Source: Bog-756 sp963812525
Lineage (GTDB): Bacteria; Actinomycetota; Acidimicrobiia; Acidimicrobiales; RAAP-2
DNA: 64,000 nucleotides
Direction: 5' to 3'
NCBI GenBank assembly: GCA_963812525.1
Contig: CAWEVL010000009.1
Span: 248,001-312,000, forward strand
This document shows, piece by piece, positions 36,452 to 45,832 of this stretch. Position numbers and translations under genes: made by a program. How positions within the stretch are numbered: the first letter of the stretch is position 1; each line of letters opens with the position of its first letter. Under the pieces are notes generated by a model that had not been told where the DNA came from, ran no database searches, and saw nothing but the letters and a program-made list of their open reading frames with translations.

Positions 36452-36708
36452 GCGGCATGGGCGACGCCACCGCCACCGCCACCCCGGACCCCGTGGCGAC
36501 CACCTCCGCCGCGGCGGGGATCGCCCCCCGGCCGGAGATCGATCCGACGGTGCTCGCCGTCATCGCCGCCGCCGTGGATCAGGCGTGGCCCCGTCCCCGG
36601 CTCGCCGCGGCCGAGCCGACCCACCGCCCACCGGCCTGGCGGTTCAGCGGCCGGTGGTGGTCACGCCCGGCCACCACGCGGCGCGATCGTCCGTGGGCCG
36701 GCGGCTGA
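36448..36708 (+). CDS. Acyl-CoA carboxylase epsilon-like small subunit
   Basis: 86 residues, GTG 36448 overlapping the pccB stop. The Ala/Thr-rich head is followed by DPTVLAVIAAAVDQAW and a basic, Trp-rich tail (AWRFSGRWWSRPATTRRDRPW, split by no domain). This arrangement (one helix ahead of a W-R-x-S/A-G-R tail) and the coupling to the beta subunit match actinobacterial acyl-CoA carboxylase epsilon subunits, which stabilise the alpha-beta complex. Sequence conservation in this family is low, so position carries much of the argument. Confidence 0.55.
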   Translation: MSGMGDATATATPDPVATTSAAAGIAPRPEIDPTVLAVIAAAVDQAWPRPRLAAAEPTHRPPAWRFSGRWWSRPATTRRDRPWAGG

Positions 36709-36744
36709 TCCCGTCCCGGTGTGGCCCGGCTCCCCTCCGAGGGG

Positions 36745-37584
36745 TCAGTTGGGGTCCGTGACGAAGTCGATGAGCCGCTCCACCGCGCCCACCAGGGCGG
36801 GCTCGAGATCGGCATAGGAGCTGACCGAGGCCAGGATGCGCTTCCAGGTCGTCGGGGGATCACCGAACCCGAGCTCCTGGCACACGCCGGTCTTCCAGTC
36901 GACGCCCCTCGGGATCCGGGGCCAGCCGTCGATGCCCAGCACCGACGGCTTCACCCCCTCCCAGACGTCCACGAAGGGCGTCCCGGTGATCAGCACCTGG
37001 GGGTGGCGCAGGCCGGCGGCGATACGCGACTCCTTGCTGCCGTCGACCAGATGGTCGACCAGCACGCCGAGCTTGCGGGCCGGGTCCGGACGGAACGCCT
37101 TGATCGCCGCGCCCAGATGGTCGATGCCGTCCAGCCGCTCCACCACCACCCCCTCGATGCGCAGGTCGTCGCCCCACACCCGCTCGACCAGCTCGGCGTC
37201 GTGGACGCCCTCCACCCAGAGCCGACCGGCCCGGGCCACCCGGGCCGGGGCGCCGTCCACGGCCACCGACCCCGAGGCGGTCACCGAGGGGGGCCGGCCA
37301 CCCGCCGGACGGCCGACCGGCCGCACCAGCGAGACGGCGCGACCGTCGACGGCGAACGCCCCCGGGGCCAGCCGGAAGACCCGCTCCAGCCCGGTGCGTC
37401 CGCGGATCTCGACGCCGCCACCCTCCACCCGCACCAGCACCCCGCTGAATCCGCTGGCCCGGTGGCTCAACGTCATGCCGGTCACCGCCTCGACCTTGGG
37501 GTAGGTCTTGGCCAGTCGGTCCGCGGGGGGTGCGTCGATGGGGCCGGAGAGGATGCCGGCCATGGGGTTGCGACGGGTGGACAC
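36745..37584 (-). CDS. DUF3097 family protein
   Basis: 279 residues of an actinobacterial family without an assigned function. A beta-rich N-terminal half (VLVRVEGGGVEIRG, RLAPGAFAVDGRAV) precedes a Toprim-like segment: LWVEGVHDAELVERVWGDDL, with an acidic E-G-x-H-D start, and GVLVDHLVDGSKESR with D-H-L. Toprim folds act in nucleases, primases and topoisomerases, so a nucleic-acid role is possible but untested. The end (KTGVCQELGFGDPP, WKRILASVSSYADLEPALVG) is typical of the family. It shares the minus strand with the mutase gene downstream in position. Confidence 0.85.
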   Translation of the reverse strand: MSTRRNPMAGILSGPIDAPPADRLAKTYPKVEAVTGMTLSHRASGFSGVLVRVEGGGVEIRGRTGLERVFRLAPGAFAVDGRAVSLVRPVGRPAGGRPPSVTASGSVAVDGAPARVARAGRLWVEGVHDAELVERVWGDDLRIEGVVVERLDGIDHLGAAIKAFRPDPARKLGVLVDHLVDGSKESRIAAGLRHPQVLITGTPFVDVWEGVKPSVLGIDGWPRIPRGVDWKTGVCQELGFGDPPTTWKRILASVSSYADLEPALVGAVERLIDFVTDPN

Positions 37585-37672
37585 GTCGGGAACCTACCCG
37601 GTGCTCGCCGGCCAGGGGTGGAGGTCGACCCGGGGGTGGGCGGCCCGGTTCCCGGCCCGACCGGGCGCGCCG

Positions 37673-39691
37673 CTAGCCCACCGGCGTGGCCCGGTGCTCC
37701 TCGGCCAGGCTCAGCAGGTCGTCCATCATCCGGCCGATCTCGAAGTCCTTGGGGGTGTAGACCCGGGCCACGCCTTTGCCCACCAGGATCTCGGCGTCCT
37801 CGGGAGGGATGATCCCGCCCACCACCACCGGGGCCTCGACCCCGGCGGCCCGGAGGCGGTCCACCACGTCGGGGACCAGCTCGAGATGGCTGCCGGAGAG
37901 GATCGAGATTCCCACCACGTCGACGTCCTCGTCGCGGGCGGCCGCGGCGATCTCGGCCGGTGAGAGTCGTATGCCCTGATAGACCACCTCGAAGCCGGCG
38001 TCGCGGGCGGCCACGGCGATCTGCTCGGCCCCGTTGGAGTGGCCGTCGAGTCCGGGCTTGGCCACCAGCAGCTTGGGCGGCCCACCGGTGCGGGCGGCCA
38101 GGGCCCTCGACCGCCCTACCACCCCGCGGAACTCGGCCCCGCGGTGCCCGACCCCGCCCCCGACGCCGGTGGGGGCCCGGTACTCCCCGAACACCTCGCG
38201 CAGGGCACCGGCCCACTCGCCGGTGGTGCCGCCTGCGTGGGCCAGGGCGATGGTCGGCGGCATGACGTTGTCCGTGCCTTCCGCCGCCCGCTTCAGGGCG
38301 TCGAGGGCCCGTCCCACGGCGGCGCCGTCCCGTCCGGCCCGCCACGCCTCGACGTCGGCCCGGAGCTCGGACTCGACCGCCGGGTCGACCCGCAGGATCG
38401 ACTCCCCGCCCCCGCGGTCCGAGGCCAGGGGCGAGTCGGCGGTCTCGGTGAAGCAGTTGACGCCGACCACCTGGAGCTCGCCGGTCTCGATACGGCGGAC
38501 CCGCTCGGCCTGGCTGCCCACCAGGCGCGACTTGAGCTCGTCGATGGCCTCGAACGCCCCACCCAGGGCCAGGACGTCCTCCAGCTCGGCCCACGAGGCG
38601 TCGGCCACCTCGGCCGTCTTCGTCTCGATGACCACCGAGCCGTCGAAGATGTCGCCGTACTCCAGGAGGTCCGACTCGAAGGCCAGGATCTGCTGGATGC
38701 GCAGGGACCACTGCTGGTCCCAGGGGCGGGGCAGGCCGAGGGCCTCGTTCCAGGCCGGGAGCTGCAGCGCCCGGGCCCGGGCCTTCTTGGACAGGGTCAC
38801 GCCCAGCGCCTCGAGGACGATGCGGGGGACGTTGTTCTCGGGCTGGGCCTCGGTGAGGCCCAGTGAGTTGACCTGTACCCCGTAGCGCATGCGCCGCAGC
38901 TTGGGATCGGTGACTCCGTACCGCTCGGTGCACACCCGGTCCCACAGCTCGGTGAAGGCCCGCATCTTGCAGGTCTCCTCCACGAACCTGACCCCGGCGT
39001 TCACGAAGAAGGAGATGCGGCCGACCACCGAGGGGAATTCGTCAGCGGGGATCTGGCCCGACGCCTGGACGGCATCCAGGACGCCGATGGCGGTGGCCAG
39101 GGCGTAGGCCACCTCCTGGTGGGGGGTGGCCCCGGCCTCCTGGAGGTGGTAGCTGCACACGTTGATGGGGTTCCACTTGGGCACGTGGCGCACGGTGTAG
39201 GCGATGGTGTCCACGGTGAGGCGGCGGCTGGGGAGCGGGGGGAAGATGAAGGTCCCCCGGGACAGGTACTCCTTGACGATGTCGTTCTGGGTCGTGCCCG
39301 ACAGGACCCGGGGGTCGACCCCGTGATCCTCGGCGTTGGCGATGTACAGGCCCAGCAGCCACCCGGCCGTGGCGTTGATGGTCATCGAGGTGTTCATGGA
39401 CTCGACCGGGATCTGGTCGAGGAGCTGGGCCATGTGGCCGAGGTGGGCCACCGGCACGCCGACCTTGCCCACCTCGCCGGCGGCCTCGGGCGAGTCGGGG
39501 TCGTACCCGACCTGGGTGGGCAGATCGAAGGCGATGGACAGACCGGTCTGGCCCTTGGCCAGGTTGGTCCGGTAGAGCTGGTTGGAGGCCCGGGCCGTGG
39601 AGTGACCCGAGTAGGTGCGCATGACCCACGGCCGGTCCCGGGCGGGCCGCGGGGAACTCGAGGACGGGCTCGCCTGGTCCATGTCGCTCAT
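37673..39691 (-). CDS. ecm: Ethylmalonyl-CoA mutase, B12-dependent
   Basis: 672 residues, converting ethylmalonyl-CoA to methylsuccinyl-CoA; also called MeaA. The N-terminal TIM-barrel domain shows TYSGHSTARASNQLYR, GLSIAFDLPTQVGYD and SGTTQNDIVKEYLSRG. A linker with GGGESILRVD precedes the C-terminal cobalamin-binding domain with KPGLDGHSNGAEQIA (D-x-H-x-x-G base-off motif), ISILSGSH and GGIIPPEDAEIL. A single chain with both domains and no MutA partner fits Ecm better than methylmalonyl-CoA mutase, and the nearby ccr and epimerase support it. The ATG at 39691 follows a G+A-rich stretch. It is followed on the same strand by DUF3097 and preceded by the dehydrogenase gene. Confidence 0.92.
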   Translation of the reverse strand: MSDMDQASPSSSSPRPARDRPWVMRTYSGHSTARASNQLYRTNLAKGQTGLSIAFDLPTQVGYDPDSPEAAGEVGKVGVPVAHLGHMAQLLDQIPVESMNTSMTINATAGWLLGLYIANAEDHGVDPRVLSGTTQNDIVKEYLSRGTFIFPPLPSRRLTVDTIAYTVRHVPKWNPINVCSYHLQEAGATPHQEVAYALATAIGVLDAVQASGQIPADEFPSVVGRISFFVNAGVRFVEETCKMRAFTELWDRVCTERYGVTDPKLRRMRYGVQVNSLGLTEAQPENNVPRIVLEALGVTLSKKARARALQLPAWNEALGLPRPWDQQWSLRIQQILAFESDLLEYGDIFDGSVVIETKTAEVADASWAELEDVLALGGAFEAIDELKSRLVGSQAERVRRIETGELQVVGVNCFTETADSPLASDRGGGESILRVDPAVESELRADVEAWRAGRDGAAVGRALDALKRAAEGTDNVMPPTIALAHAGGTTGEWAGALREVFGEYRAPTGVGGGVGHRGAEFRGVVGRSRALAARTGGPPKLLVAKPGLDGHSNGAEQIAVAARDAGFEVVYQGIRLSPAEIAAAARDEDVDVVGISILSGSHLELVPDVVDRLRAAGVEAPVVVGGIIPPEDAEILVGKGVARVYTPKDFEIGRMMDDLLSLAEEHRATPVG

Positions 39692-39748
39692 CCCTCCATC
39701 TTCCCCCAGCCGGCCGCCGGTGGCGACCGCCCGGACCGGCCGGGGCCG

Positions 39749-40603
39749 CTACTTGCGGTAGTCCAGGAAGCCCCGGCCCGACTTGCGCCCCAGCCGCTCG
39801 GCGGTGACCATGCGGCGCAGGAGGGGCACGGCGGCGTAGTTGGGGTCGCGGAACTCGGCGTAGAGCGCGTCCAGGATGGCCACGGAGGTGTCCAGACCGA
39901 CCAGGTCCAACAGGGCGAACGGCCCCATGGGGAAGCCGCAACCACCCTTCATGGCCGTGTCGATGTCCTCGATGGAGGCCACGCCCTGCTCGTAGAGGCG
40001 CACCGCGTTGTTGAGATAGGGGAAGAGGAGGGCGTTGACGATGAAGCCGGCCTGGTCCTTGACCTCGACCGGGGTCTTGCCGCAGGCCTCGGCGAAGGTA
40101 CGGGTCGCGGCCAGGGTCTCGTCCGAGGCGGTGAGGGGTCTGACCAGCTCCACCAGCTCCATCACCGGCGCCGGGTTGAAGAAGTGGACCCCACACACCT
40201 TGTCGGGTCGGCCCGTCCGCATGGCCAGCTCGATGACCGGCAGCGTCGACGTGTTGGTGGCCAGGATGGTGTGGTCGGCGGTGATCCGGTCGAGCTCGCT
40301 GAAGAGCTCCTGCTTGACGGGCAGGTCCTCGACGACCGACTCGATGACCAGATCCACCGCCTTCAGGGCGGCCAGGTCCGAGGTGCCGGTCACCCTGGCC
40401 AGGGCCTCGTCCCGCTCCGTCTCGGTCCTCTTGCCCTTCTCGATCTGGCGGTTGAGGGACTTCTCCATGGCGGCCAGTGTGGCATCGGCCGTGGACTGGT
40501 TCCGGGAGCGCAGGACCACCTCGAACCCGTGGGTGGCCGCCGTCTCGGCGATGCCCGAGCCCATGATGCCCGATCCGACAATTCCCACGTGTGTGATTGG
40601 CAT
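39749..40603 (-). CDS. hbd: 3-hydroxybutyryl-CoA dehydrogenase
   Basis: 284 residues. It reduces acetoacetyl-CoA to 3-hydroxybutyryl-CoA. The NAD(P)-binding GIVGSGIMGSGIA lies at the N-terminus; the catalytic His-Glu pair is in GVHFFNPAPVMELVELV; KDQAGFIVNALLFPYLN and the end KSGRGFLDYRK are standard for the family. It precedes ecm on the same strand with a 57-base gap. With the thiolase and ccr it forms an almost complete route from acetyl-CoA to ethylmalonyl-CoA; only the crotonase is missing here. Confidence 0.94.
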   Translation of the reverse strand: MPITHVGIVGSGIMGSGIAETAATHGFEVVLRSRNQSTADATLAAMEKSLNRQIEKGKRTETERDEALARVTGTSDLAALKAVDLVIESVVEDLPVKQELFSELDRITADHTILATNTSTLPVIELAMRTGRPDKVCGVHFFNPAPVMELVELVRPLTASDETLAATRTFAEACGKTPVEVKDQAGFIVNALLFPYLNNAVRLYEQGVASIEDIDTAMKGGCGFPMGPFALLDLVGLDTSVAILDALYAEFRDPNYAAVPLLRRMVTAERLGRKSGRGFLDYRK

Positions 40604-40758
40604 AGGGGGAAATCGTAGCGGGGGACCTGGTCATGGCGCCGTGGAGGCACCTCGGGGACGGCGGACCCCGCCGGGCAGGTCGAGGTCACGGGCCAGGGCC
40701 CGCCGGCCGGGGTGAGGTCGTTTGCCTTCGGTCGACCCTCCCGCAACGATGGTGCCCC

Positions 40759-42188
40759 ATGGACGACACAGCAGGTAGCGGGGGGACCGCCCGTCGGAGG
40801 ACCACGGGGTCGCCGGCCAAGCCCCCCGGCAAGGCGAGGGCCAAGGCGGCCACCGGCAAGGCGAGGGCCAAGGCGGCCACCGCCTCGGGCCGGGCGGCGG
40901 CCCCGGCCAAGCGCGGCGGCGGGCACCTCCCGCCCGGCCCGGGCCCGGACGGCGCCGGCCGGGCCCGGGACAGGCCCCGGGGGCCCGGGGTCGTCGGGCC
41001 TCCCGGAGCGGGCCGGGTGGCGGGCGGGGCGGTCCCGGGCGCTCTACAGCCGTCGGATCCAACGGGTCAACGAGCGCTGGCCCTTGGCCACGCAGGTCGC
41101 CTCCGCCCTGTTGAGCCGTCCCGAGCTGGTGCTCGGTGCGCTCGGCCAGCCGCAGCCGATCGCACGCCACGGGCGGCTCCTCAACCGCAGGGTGCAGGCC
41201 ATGCTCGAGCTCGCCACGCGGTGGGACGGCTCGGGGGCCCCGGGGGGCCGCCCCTCGGGCGATCCGGTCGAGCTGCGGGCGCGGCTCCGGAGGGCGACGC
41301 AGCTGGCCATGCCGGTCCGCACCGACGTCCACGGCTGGGGCCGCGTCGTGCCGGGCCCCGACGGGGCGCCGCCCGTCCCGGTTCGCCTCTACCGGCAGTA
41401 CGGGACGGGACTCGGACTCGGCGGCGACGGTCGGGCGCTGCCCGGCATCGTCTACTACCACGGGGGCAGCTGGGTCGCCGGCGACCTCGACACCCACGAC
41501 GCCACCTGCCGCCTGCTGGCCGCCACGGCCCGGTGCCTGGTGGTGGCGGTCGACTACCGACGGGCGCCCGAGGATCCGTTCCCCGCCGCCGTGGACGACG
41601 CGGTGGCCGCCTACCGGTGGGTCCAGCGCCACGCCGATGAACTGGGCCTCGACCGCCGTCGGATCGGGGTCATGGGCGACAGCGCCGGGGGCAACCTGGC
41701 CGCCGTGGTGGCGCTGGAGGCCCGTGCCGGGGGTTCGGTGTCCGGTGGCGACGTGCTCCCTCCGGCCGCCCAGGGCCTGGTCTATCCGGTCGTGGATGCC
41801 CGTCTGGACACGGAGTCCCTGCGCCAGCTGGGCGAAGGCTTCTTCCTCACCCGCGCCGGCCTGGAGCAGGCCCGGGGCTGGTATCTGCCCGACGGGTCGG
41901 ACTGGACGGCGTGGCGGGCCTCCCCGCTGTTGGCCGCCGACCACCGGGGCGTGGCCCCGGCCCTGGTGGTCACGGCGGGCTTCGATCCCCTGCGGGACGA
42001 CGGGGTCAACTACGCCGACGTGCTCCGGGCCGCCGGGGTCGAGGTCGAGTACCGGTGCTACGACGACCAGATCCACGGGTTCATGGGGATGGGCATCCTG
42101 CCCGAGTCGCTGGCGTTGGCCACGGAGGTGTGCGACGCCATGGGCCGGCTCCTGCGGCGGCTCGTCCGAGACCGGGATCCCGGCCTAG
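40759..42188 (+). CDS. Alpha/beta hydrolase, hormone-sensitive-lipase family (frameshifted)
   Basis: About 476 residues when restored. The ATG at 40759 gives a basic Lys/Ala-rich head with a duplicated GKARAKAAT. The frame shifts between 40915 and 41040, after which an HSL-type esterase follows: oxyanion block YYHGGSWVAGDLDTHD, nucleophile in GDSAGGNLAA, Asp in FDPLRDDG and His in DQIHGFMGMG. The uninterrupted frame runs past the expected end into the next gene; a one-step shift near 42180 would stop at TAG 42186-42188, which I take as the real end. The likely substrate is a short-chain or lipid ester. The polybasic head could bind nucleic acid or polyanions, but has no known counterpart. Confidence 0.78.
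40828..40881 (+). repeat. 27-bp perfect tandem duplication in the esterase head
   Basis: Two identical copies (40828-40854 and 40855-40881) begin GGCAAGGCGAGGG and each encode GKARAKAAT. The unit keeps the reading frame. It is the kind of Lys/Ala repeat that can expand by slippage. Confidence 0.9.
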
Positions 42189-42213
42189 CCGGACCGACCT
42201 CTACAGTTGGGCC

Positions 42214-42907
42214 ATGGACCGATCCCCCGGCATGTTGGCTCTGGTTGGTGGCGGCGAGTGGAGCGAGGGGTGCGCCTTCGACGCCGGGTTCCTGGCCGCC
42301 TCGGGCTCGCACGAGGTCCTGGTCCTTCCGACGGCGGCCGCCTACGAGCACCCCGAGCGACTGGTGGTCCGGGCCGGTGAGTGGTTCGAGCCGCTGGGCG
42401 GTCAGGTGGAGGGCCTGATGGTCCTGTCCCGGGCCGACGCCGAGGACGACGGGGCGGCCGCCGTCATGCGCAGGGCCCGGCTGATCTACCTGGCCGGCGG
42501 ATCGCCCATGCACCTGCGCAGCGTGCTGAAGGGATCGAAGGTGTGGGACGCCCTGGTGGCGGCGTGGCGCGACGGTGCGGTGGTGGTGGGCTCGTCGGCC
42601 GCGGCCATGGCCCTCACCGACCCCATGGTCGACGCCCGGGGTGGTGGACTCACCATCGGTCTGGGCCTGCTGGGCGGGGTGGCCGTCGGTCCCCCACTTC
42701 GGCGACGCCCACGAGGACGTCCACGGCGAGAAGCTGCACCGGTCGGTGCTGCTGGCCCCCCACGGAACCCCGGTGGCCGGGATCCCCGAGCGCACCGCGC
42801 TCATCCGTGACCCGGCCGGAAGCTGGCGCAGCGAAGGTGTGGGCCGGGTGGCGGTCTACCTCAACGGAGCCCGGGCCGAGGCCGGGCTCGGCGCCCTGCC
42901 CGCCTGA
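42214..42907 (+). CDS. Peptidase S51 / cyanophycinase-like protein (one frameshift)
   Basis: About 230 residues. A class I glutamine-amidotransferase-like fold: MLALVGGGEWSEGC at the start, VLVLPTAAAYEHPER, IYLAGGSPMHLRSVL, and the nucleophile elbow VVGSSAAAMAL, where the Ser corresponds to that of peptidase E / cyanophycinase. Relatives with this organisation hydrolyse Asp-containing dipeptides or cyanophycin. The third member of the elbow is Ala in place of the common Gly, so specificity is uncertain. The frame shifts near 42692; the remaining VPHFGDAHEDVHGEKL and the end GLGALPA follow naturally. It starts 26 bases after the esterase. Confidence 0.72.
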
Positions 42908-42964
42908 CTGCGGCCCGTCCCACCTGAGCCGGCGCCGCCCGCCCCGTCACCGGCACCCCGGGCC

Positions 42965-43519
42965 TCAGTCGGCCTCGGTGACGGTGACCGACTCGATGAT
43001 CACCGGCTCCGACGGAGCTCCGGACTGGCTGCCCACCGCCTCGATGGCCTTGACCACGTCGAGGCCGCTGACCACCTTGCCGAACAGGGAGTAGCTGGGG
43101 GGCAGCGAGGTGCCCGAGGGGCCGCTGACGATGAAGAACTGACTGCCGTTGGTGTTCGGGCCGGCGTTGGCCATGGCCAGTGAGCCGATCTCGTAGCGCC
43201 CGGGAGCGGGGAGCTCGTCGGCGAACCGGTAGCCCGGGCCCCCCCGTCCCGAACCCTCGGGATCGCCACCCTGGAGCATGAAGCCCGGGATGATCCGGTG
43301 GAAGACGATCCCGTCGTAGTAGTGCCACCGGGCCAGGAACACGAAGTTGTTCACCGTGGCCGGGGCGGCGATGGGGTCGAGGGCGATGACCATGGTGCCC
43401 TTGGAGGTCACCATCTCGGCCGTGTAGCGCTTGGCCGGGTCGATGACCATGGGGGGCGGTGCATCGAAGTGCTGGGTCTTCGGGCTGGAACCGTCGACTG
43501 CGGGGATCTCTGGGGCCAT
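42965..43519 (-). CDS. Cyclophilin-type peptidyl-prolyl isomerase, soluble
   Basis: 184 residues. Catalyses cis-trans isomerisation of prolyl bonds. Family blocks: NNFVFLARWHYYDGIVFHRIIP, GFMLQGGDPEGSGRGGPGY, MANAGPNTNGSQFFI and SLFGKVVSGLDVV. The active-site Arg is in FHRIIP. No signal peptide is visible, so it is cytosolic. It lies downstream of a membrane-anchored paralogue on the same strand with a ~70-base gap, and the two were probably produced by duplication. Confidence 0.93.
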   Translation of the reverse strand: MAPEIPAVDGSSPKTQHFDAPPPMVIDPAKRYTAEMVTSKGTMVIALDPIAAPATVNNFVFLARWHYYDGIVFHRIIPGFMLQGGDPEGSGRGGPGYRFADELPAPGRYEIGSLAMANAGPNTNGSQFFIVSGPSGTSLPPSYSLFGKVVSGLDVVKAIEAVGSQSGAPSEPVIIESVTVTEAD

Positions 43520-43589
43520 GGTGGTACTCCTCGGTGGGGCTGGTGGTTGGGTGGGACGGACGGTGGTCGGTGGGGCCCGGAGGGGCTGA

Positions 43590-44415
43590 CTACGACTCGG
43601 TCACGTCGACCGAGACCATGCGGTGGAGCGGTGGCCGGCGTGCCGCTGGTGGACCCGGCGGCGTTGATCTTGTCGACCACGTCCATGCCGGCGGTGACTT
43701 TGCCGAACAGGGTGTAGTTGGGGGCGAGGCTCTCCCCCTGGCTCCCGGCCACGATGAAGAACTGGCTCCCGTTGGTGTTGGCCCCGGAATTGGCCATGGC
43801 CACCGAGCCGAGCGGGTACTGGGGGGTGGCCGTCTTGGGCAGCTCGTCGGCGAACTGGTAGCCGGGCCCGCCGGTCCCGCTGCCGGTGGGGTCCCCGGTC
43901 TGGTCCACGAACGGGGGGATGACCCGGTGGAAGGTGATGCAGTCGAAGAAGTGCTGGTTGGCCAGGAACACGAAGCTGTTGACGGCCTTCGGCGCCACGG
44001 CCGGGTCGAGACGGATGGTGAAGGGGCCGACGTCGGTGGTGATCGACGGCGGTGTAGGTCTTCGAGGTGTCGATGGTCATCGGGGGGTAGGCCGGGTACG
44101 CGGCTTGTTCAGGGTGGCACTGAAGTTGGCCGGGCAGTCGGCCGACGTGGTGATGGCGCTGGGCGAGGTGTTGCCCGAGCCGCCGGCCGGCACCGGCTTG
44201 GTGGTGGTGGAGACGGCCGGTTTGGTGGTGCTGGAGGCGGTGGCGGACTTCTTCCCCGGCTTGAAGATCAGGTACGAGATGCCGAAGACCACCAGGGCCA
44301 CGATGGCCACGGTGATGACCCGGCGGGTGTTCTGCTTCCGCTTGGCGGCCTTCTGCTCGGCCTCCAAGCGGGCCTGGCGGCCGGCCTTCTGACGCTGTCG
44401 CTTCTCGGTGGGCAC
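43590..44415 (-). CDS. Membrane-anchored cyclophilin-type peptidyl-prolyl isomerase (frameshifted)
   Basis: About 275 residues when restored. A highly basic cytoplasmic head (KRQRQKAGRQARLEAEQKAA) precedes one transmembrane helix (VITVAIVALVVFGISYLIF), a Ser/Thr/Pro linker and an extracytoplasmic cyclophilin domain: FVFLANQHFFDCITFHRVIP, GDPTGSGTGGPGY, MANSGANTNGSQFFIV, TLFGKVTAGMDVV. Frame breaks lie near 44095, 44040 and 43630; the last restores the ending MVSVDVTES and a stop at 43590-43592. It likely assists folding of exported proteins. It starts 99 bases from the divergent lysC. Confidence 0.85.
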
Positions 44416-44513
44416 GGGGGTTCAGGGTAGTCGGTCGCCGCCGGGGGCCATCGGTGTCGCCCGCCCGGACACCCGGACCGTGCCCCGAACCGGTCCCTGT
44501 AGCCTTGTCCTCC

Positions 44514-45728
44514 ATGTCTCTGGTGGTACAGAAGTTCGGCGGGACCTCGGTCGCCGACGCGGATCGGATCCGTGCCGTGGCCGATCACGTGGCCCGCTCC
44601 CGCCGGGCCGGCGACGACGTGGTGGTGGTGGTCAGTGCCATGGGCAAGACCACCGACGACCTGGTCCGGCTGGCCGACGACGTCAGCTCGGTCCAGCCCA
44701 CCGCGAGGTCGACATGCTGCTGAGCGCCGGGGAGCGGATCTCCATGTCCCTGCTGTGCATGGCCCTGGCCGAGCTCGGCATCGAGGCCACCTCCTACACC
44801 GGGAGCCAGGCCGGCATCATCACCGACGCCGTCCACACCCGGGCCAGGATCGTCGAGATCCGGGCGCGACCGGCTGCGGGCCACGCTGGACGGGGGCGGC
44901 GTCCCGGTGGTGGCCGGCTTCCAGGGGATGTCGGTGGAGCGGGACGTCACCACGCTGGGCCGGGGCGGCTCCGACACCACCGCGGTGGCCCTGGCCGCCG
45001 TGCTCGGTGCCGACGTCTGCGAGATCTACACCGACGTGTCCGGGGTGTTCAGCGCCGATCCCCGCATCGTGCCCGAGGCCCGCAAGCTGAGCCGGATCAG
45101 CTACGAGGAGATGCTGGAGATGGCCGCCACCGGGGGCCGGGTGCTGATGCTCCGGTCGGTGGAGTTCGCCCGCAACCACGGGGTGTCCGCTGCACGTGCG
45201 GTCCAGCTTCACCTGGGAGCCGGGCACGCTGGGTCGAAGAGGAGGATGCAAGCATGGAGGACGCCATCGTCACCGCGGTGACCCACGACGTCACGGAGGC
45301 CAAGGTCACGGTGATCGGGGTGCCCGACCGGCCGGGCCTGGCCGCCCAGCTGTTCCGGGGCCTGGCCGACCGCCACGTCAACGTGGACATGATCGTCCAG
45401 AACACGTCGCTGCACGGGACCACCGACATCTCCTTCACCGTGCCCGGCCACGACCTGGCGGTGAGCACCGAGGTGTGCGAGCGGCTGGTTCCCGGTGCTG
45501 GGGGCCACCGGGGTGACCAGTGACGACGACGTGGCCCGGGTGTCGCTGGTGGGGGCGGGGATGAAGACCCACCCCGGGGTCACCGCCCTGACCTTCGAGA
45601 CGCTGGCCGCCGCCGGGATCAACATCGAGATGATCTCCACCTCCTCGATCCGCATCTCCTGCATGGTCCGGGCCGGGGCGGCCGAGGAGGCGGTGCGGGC
45701 CCTGCACGCCGCCTTCGAACTGGGCTGA
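44514..45728 (+). CDS. lysC: Aspartate kinase (four frameshifts)
   Basis: First step of the aspartate pathway to Lys, Thr, Met and diaminopimelate. ATG 44514 starts MSLVVQKFGGTSVADADRI, with the KFGGTS substrate motif. The kinase domain continues through LLSAGERISMSLLCMAL, GFQGMSVERDVTTLGRGGSD and TDVSGVFSADPRIVP. Two ACT domains follow: VTVIGVPDRPGLAAQLF and VSLVGAGMKTHPGVTAL, so feedback inhibition by end products is expected. Frames change near 44700, 44865, 45188 and 45490, with unbroken homology. Restored length is ~405 residues, standard for the actinobacterial enzyme. In many actinobacteria the beta subunit is made from an internal start; ATG 45254 (MEDAIVTAVTH) lies at the right place for that. 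asd follows after 104 bases. Confidence 0.95.
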
Positions 45729-45832
45729 CCCCCGCGGTCGCCCGGTCGACCCGGGGCCGCCGGCCCCCGGCGTCGGTCCGCCCGGTCGGCGGTGCGTCCG
45801 CCGGGGGAAGGGTGCTCCCGTAGACTGGTCCC

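Noticed and set aside
44514..45728. Programmed frameshifting in lysC and other genes
   Set aside because: Several breaks per gene at unrelated, non-slippery sequences in many genes indicate sequence error, not recoding.
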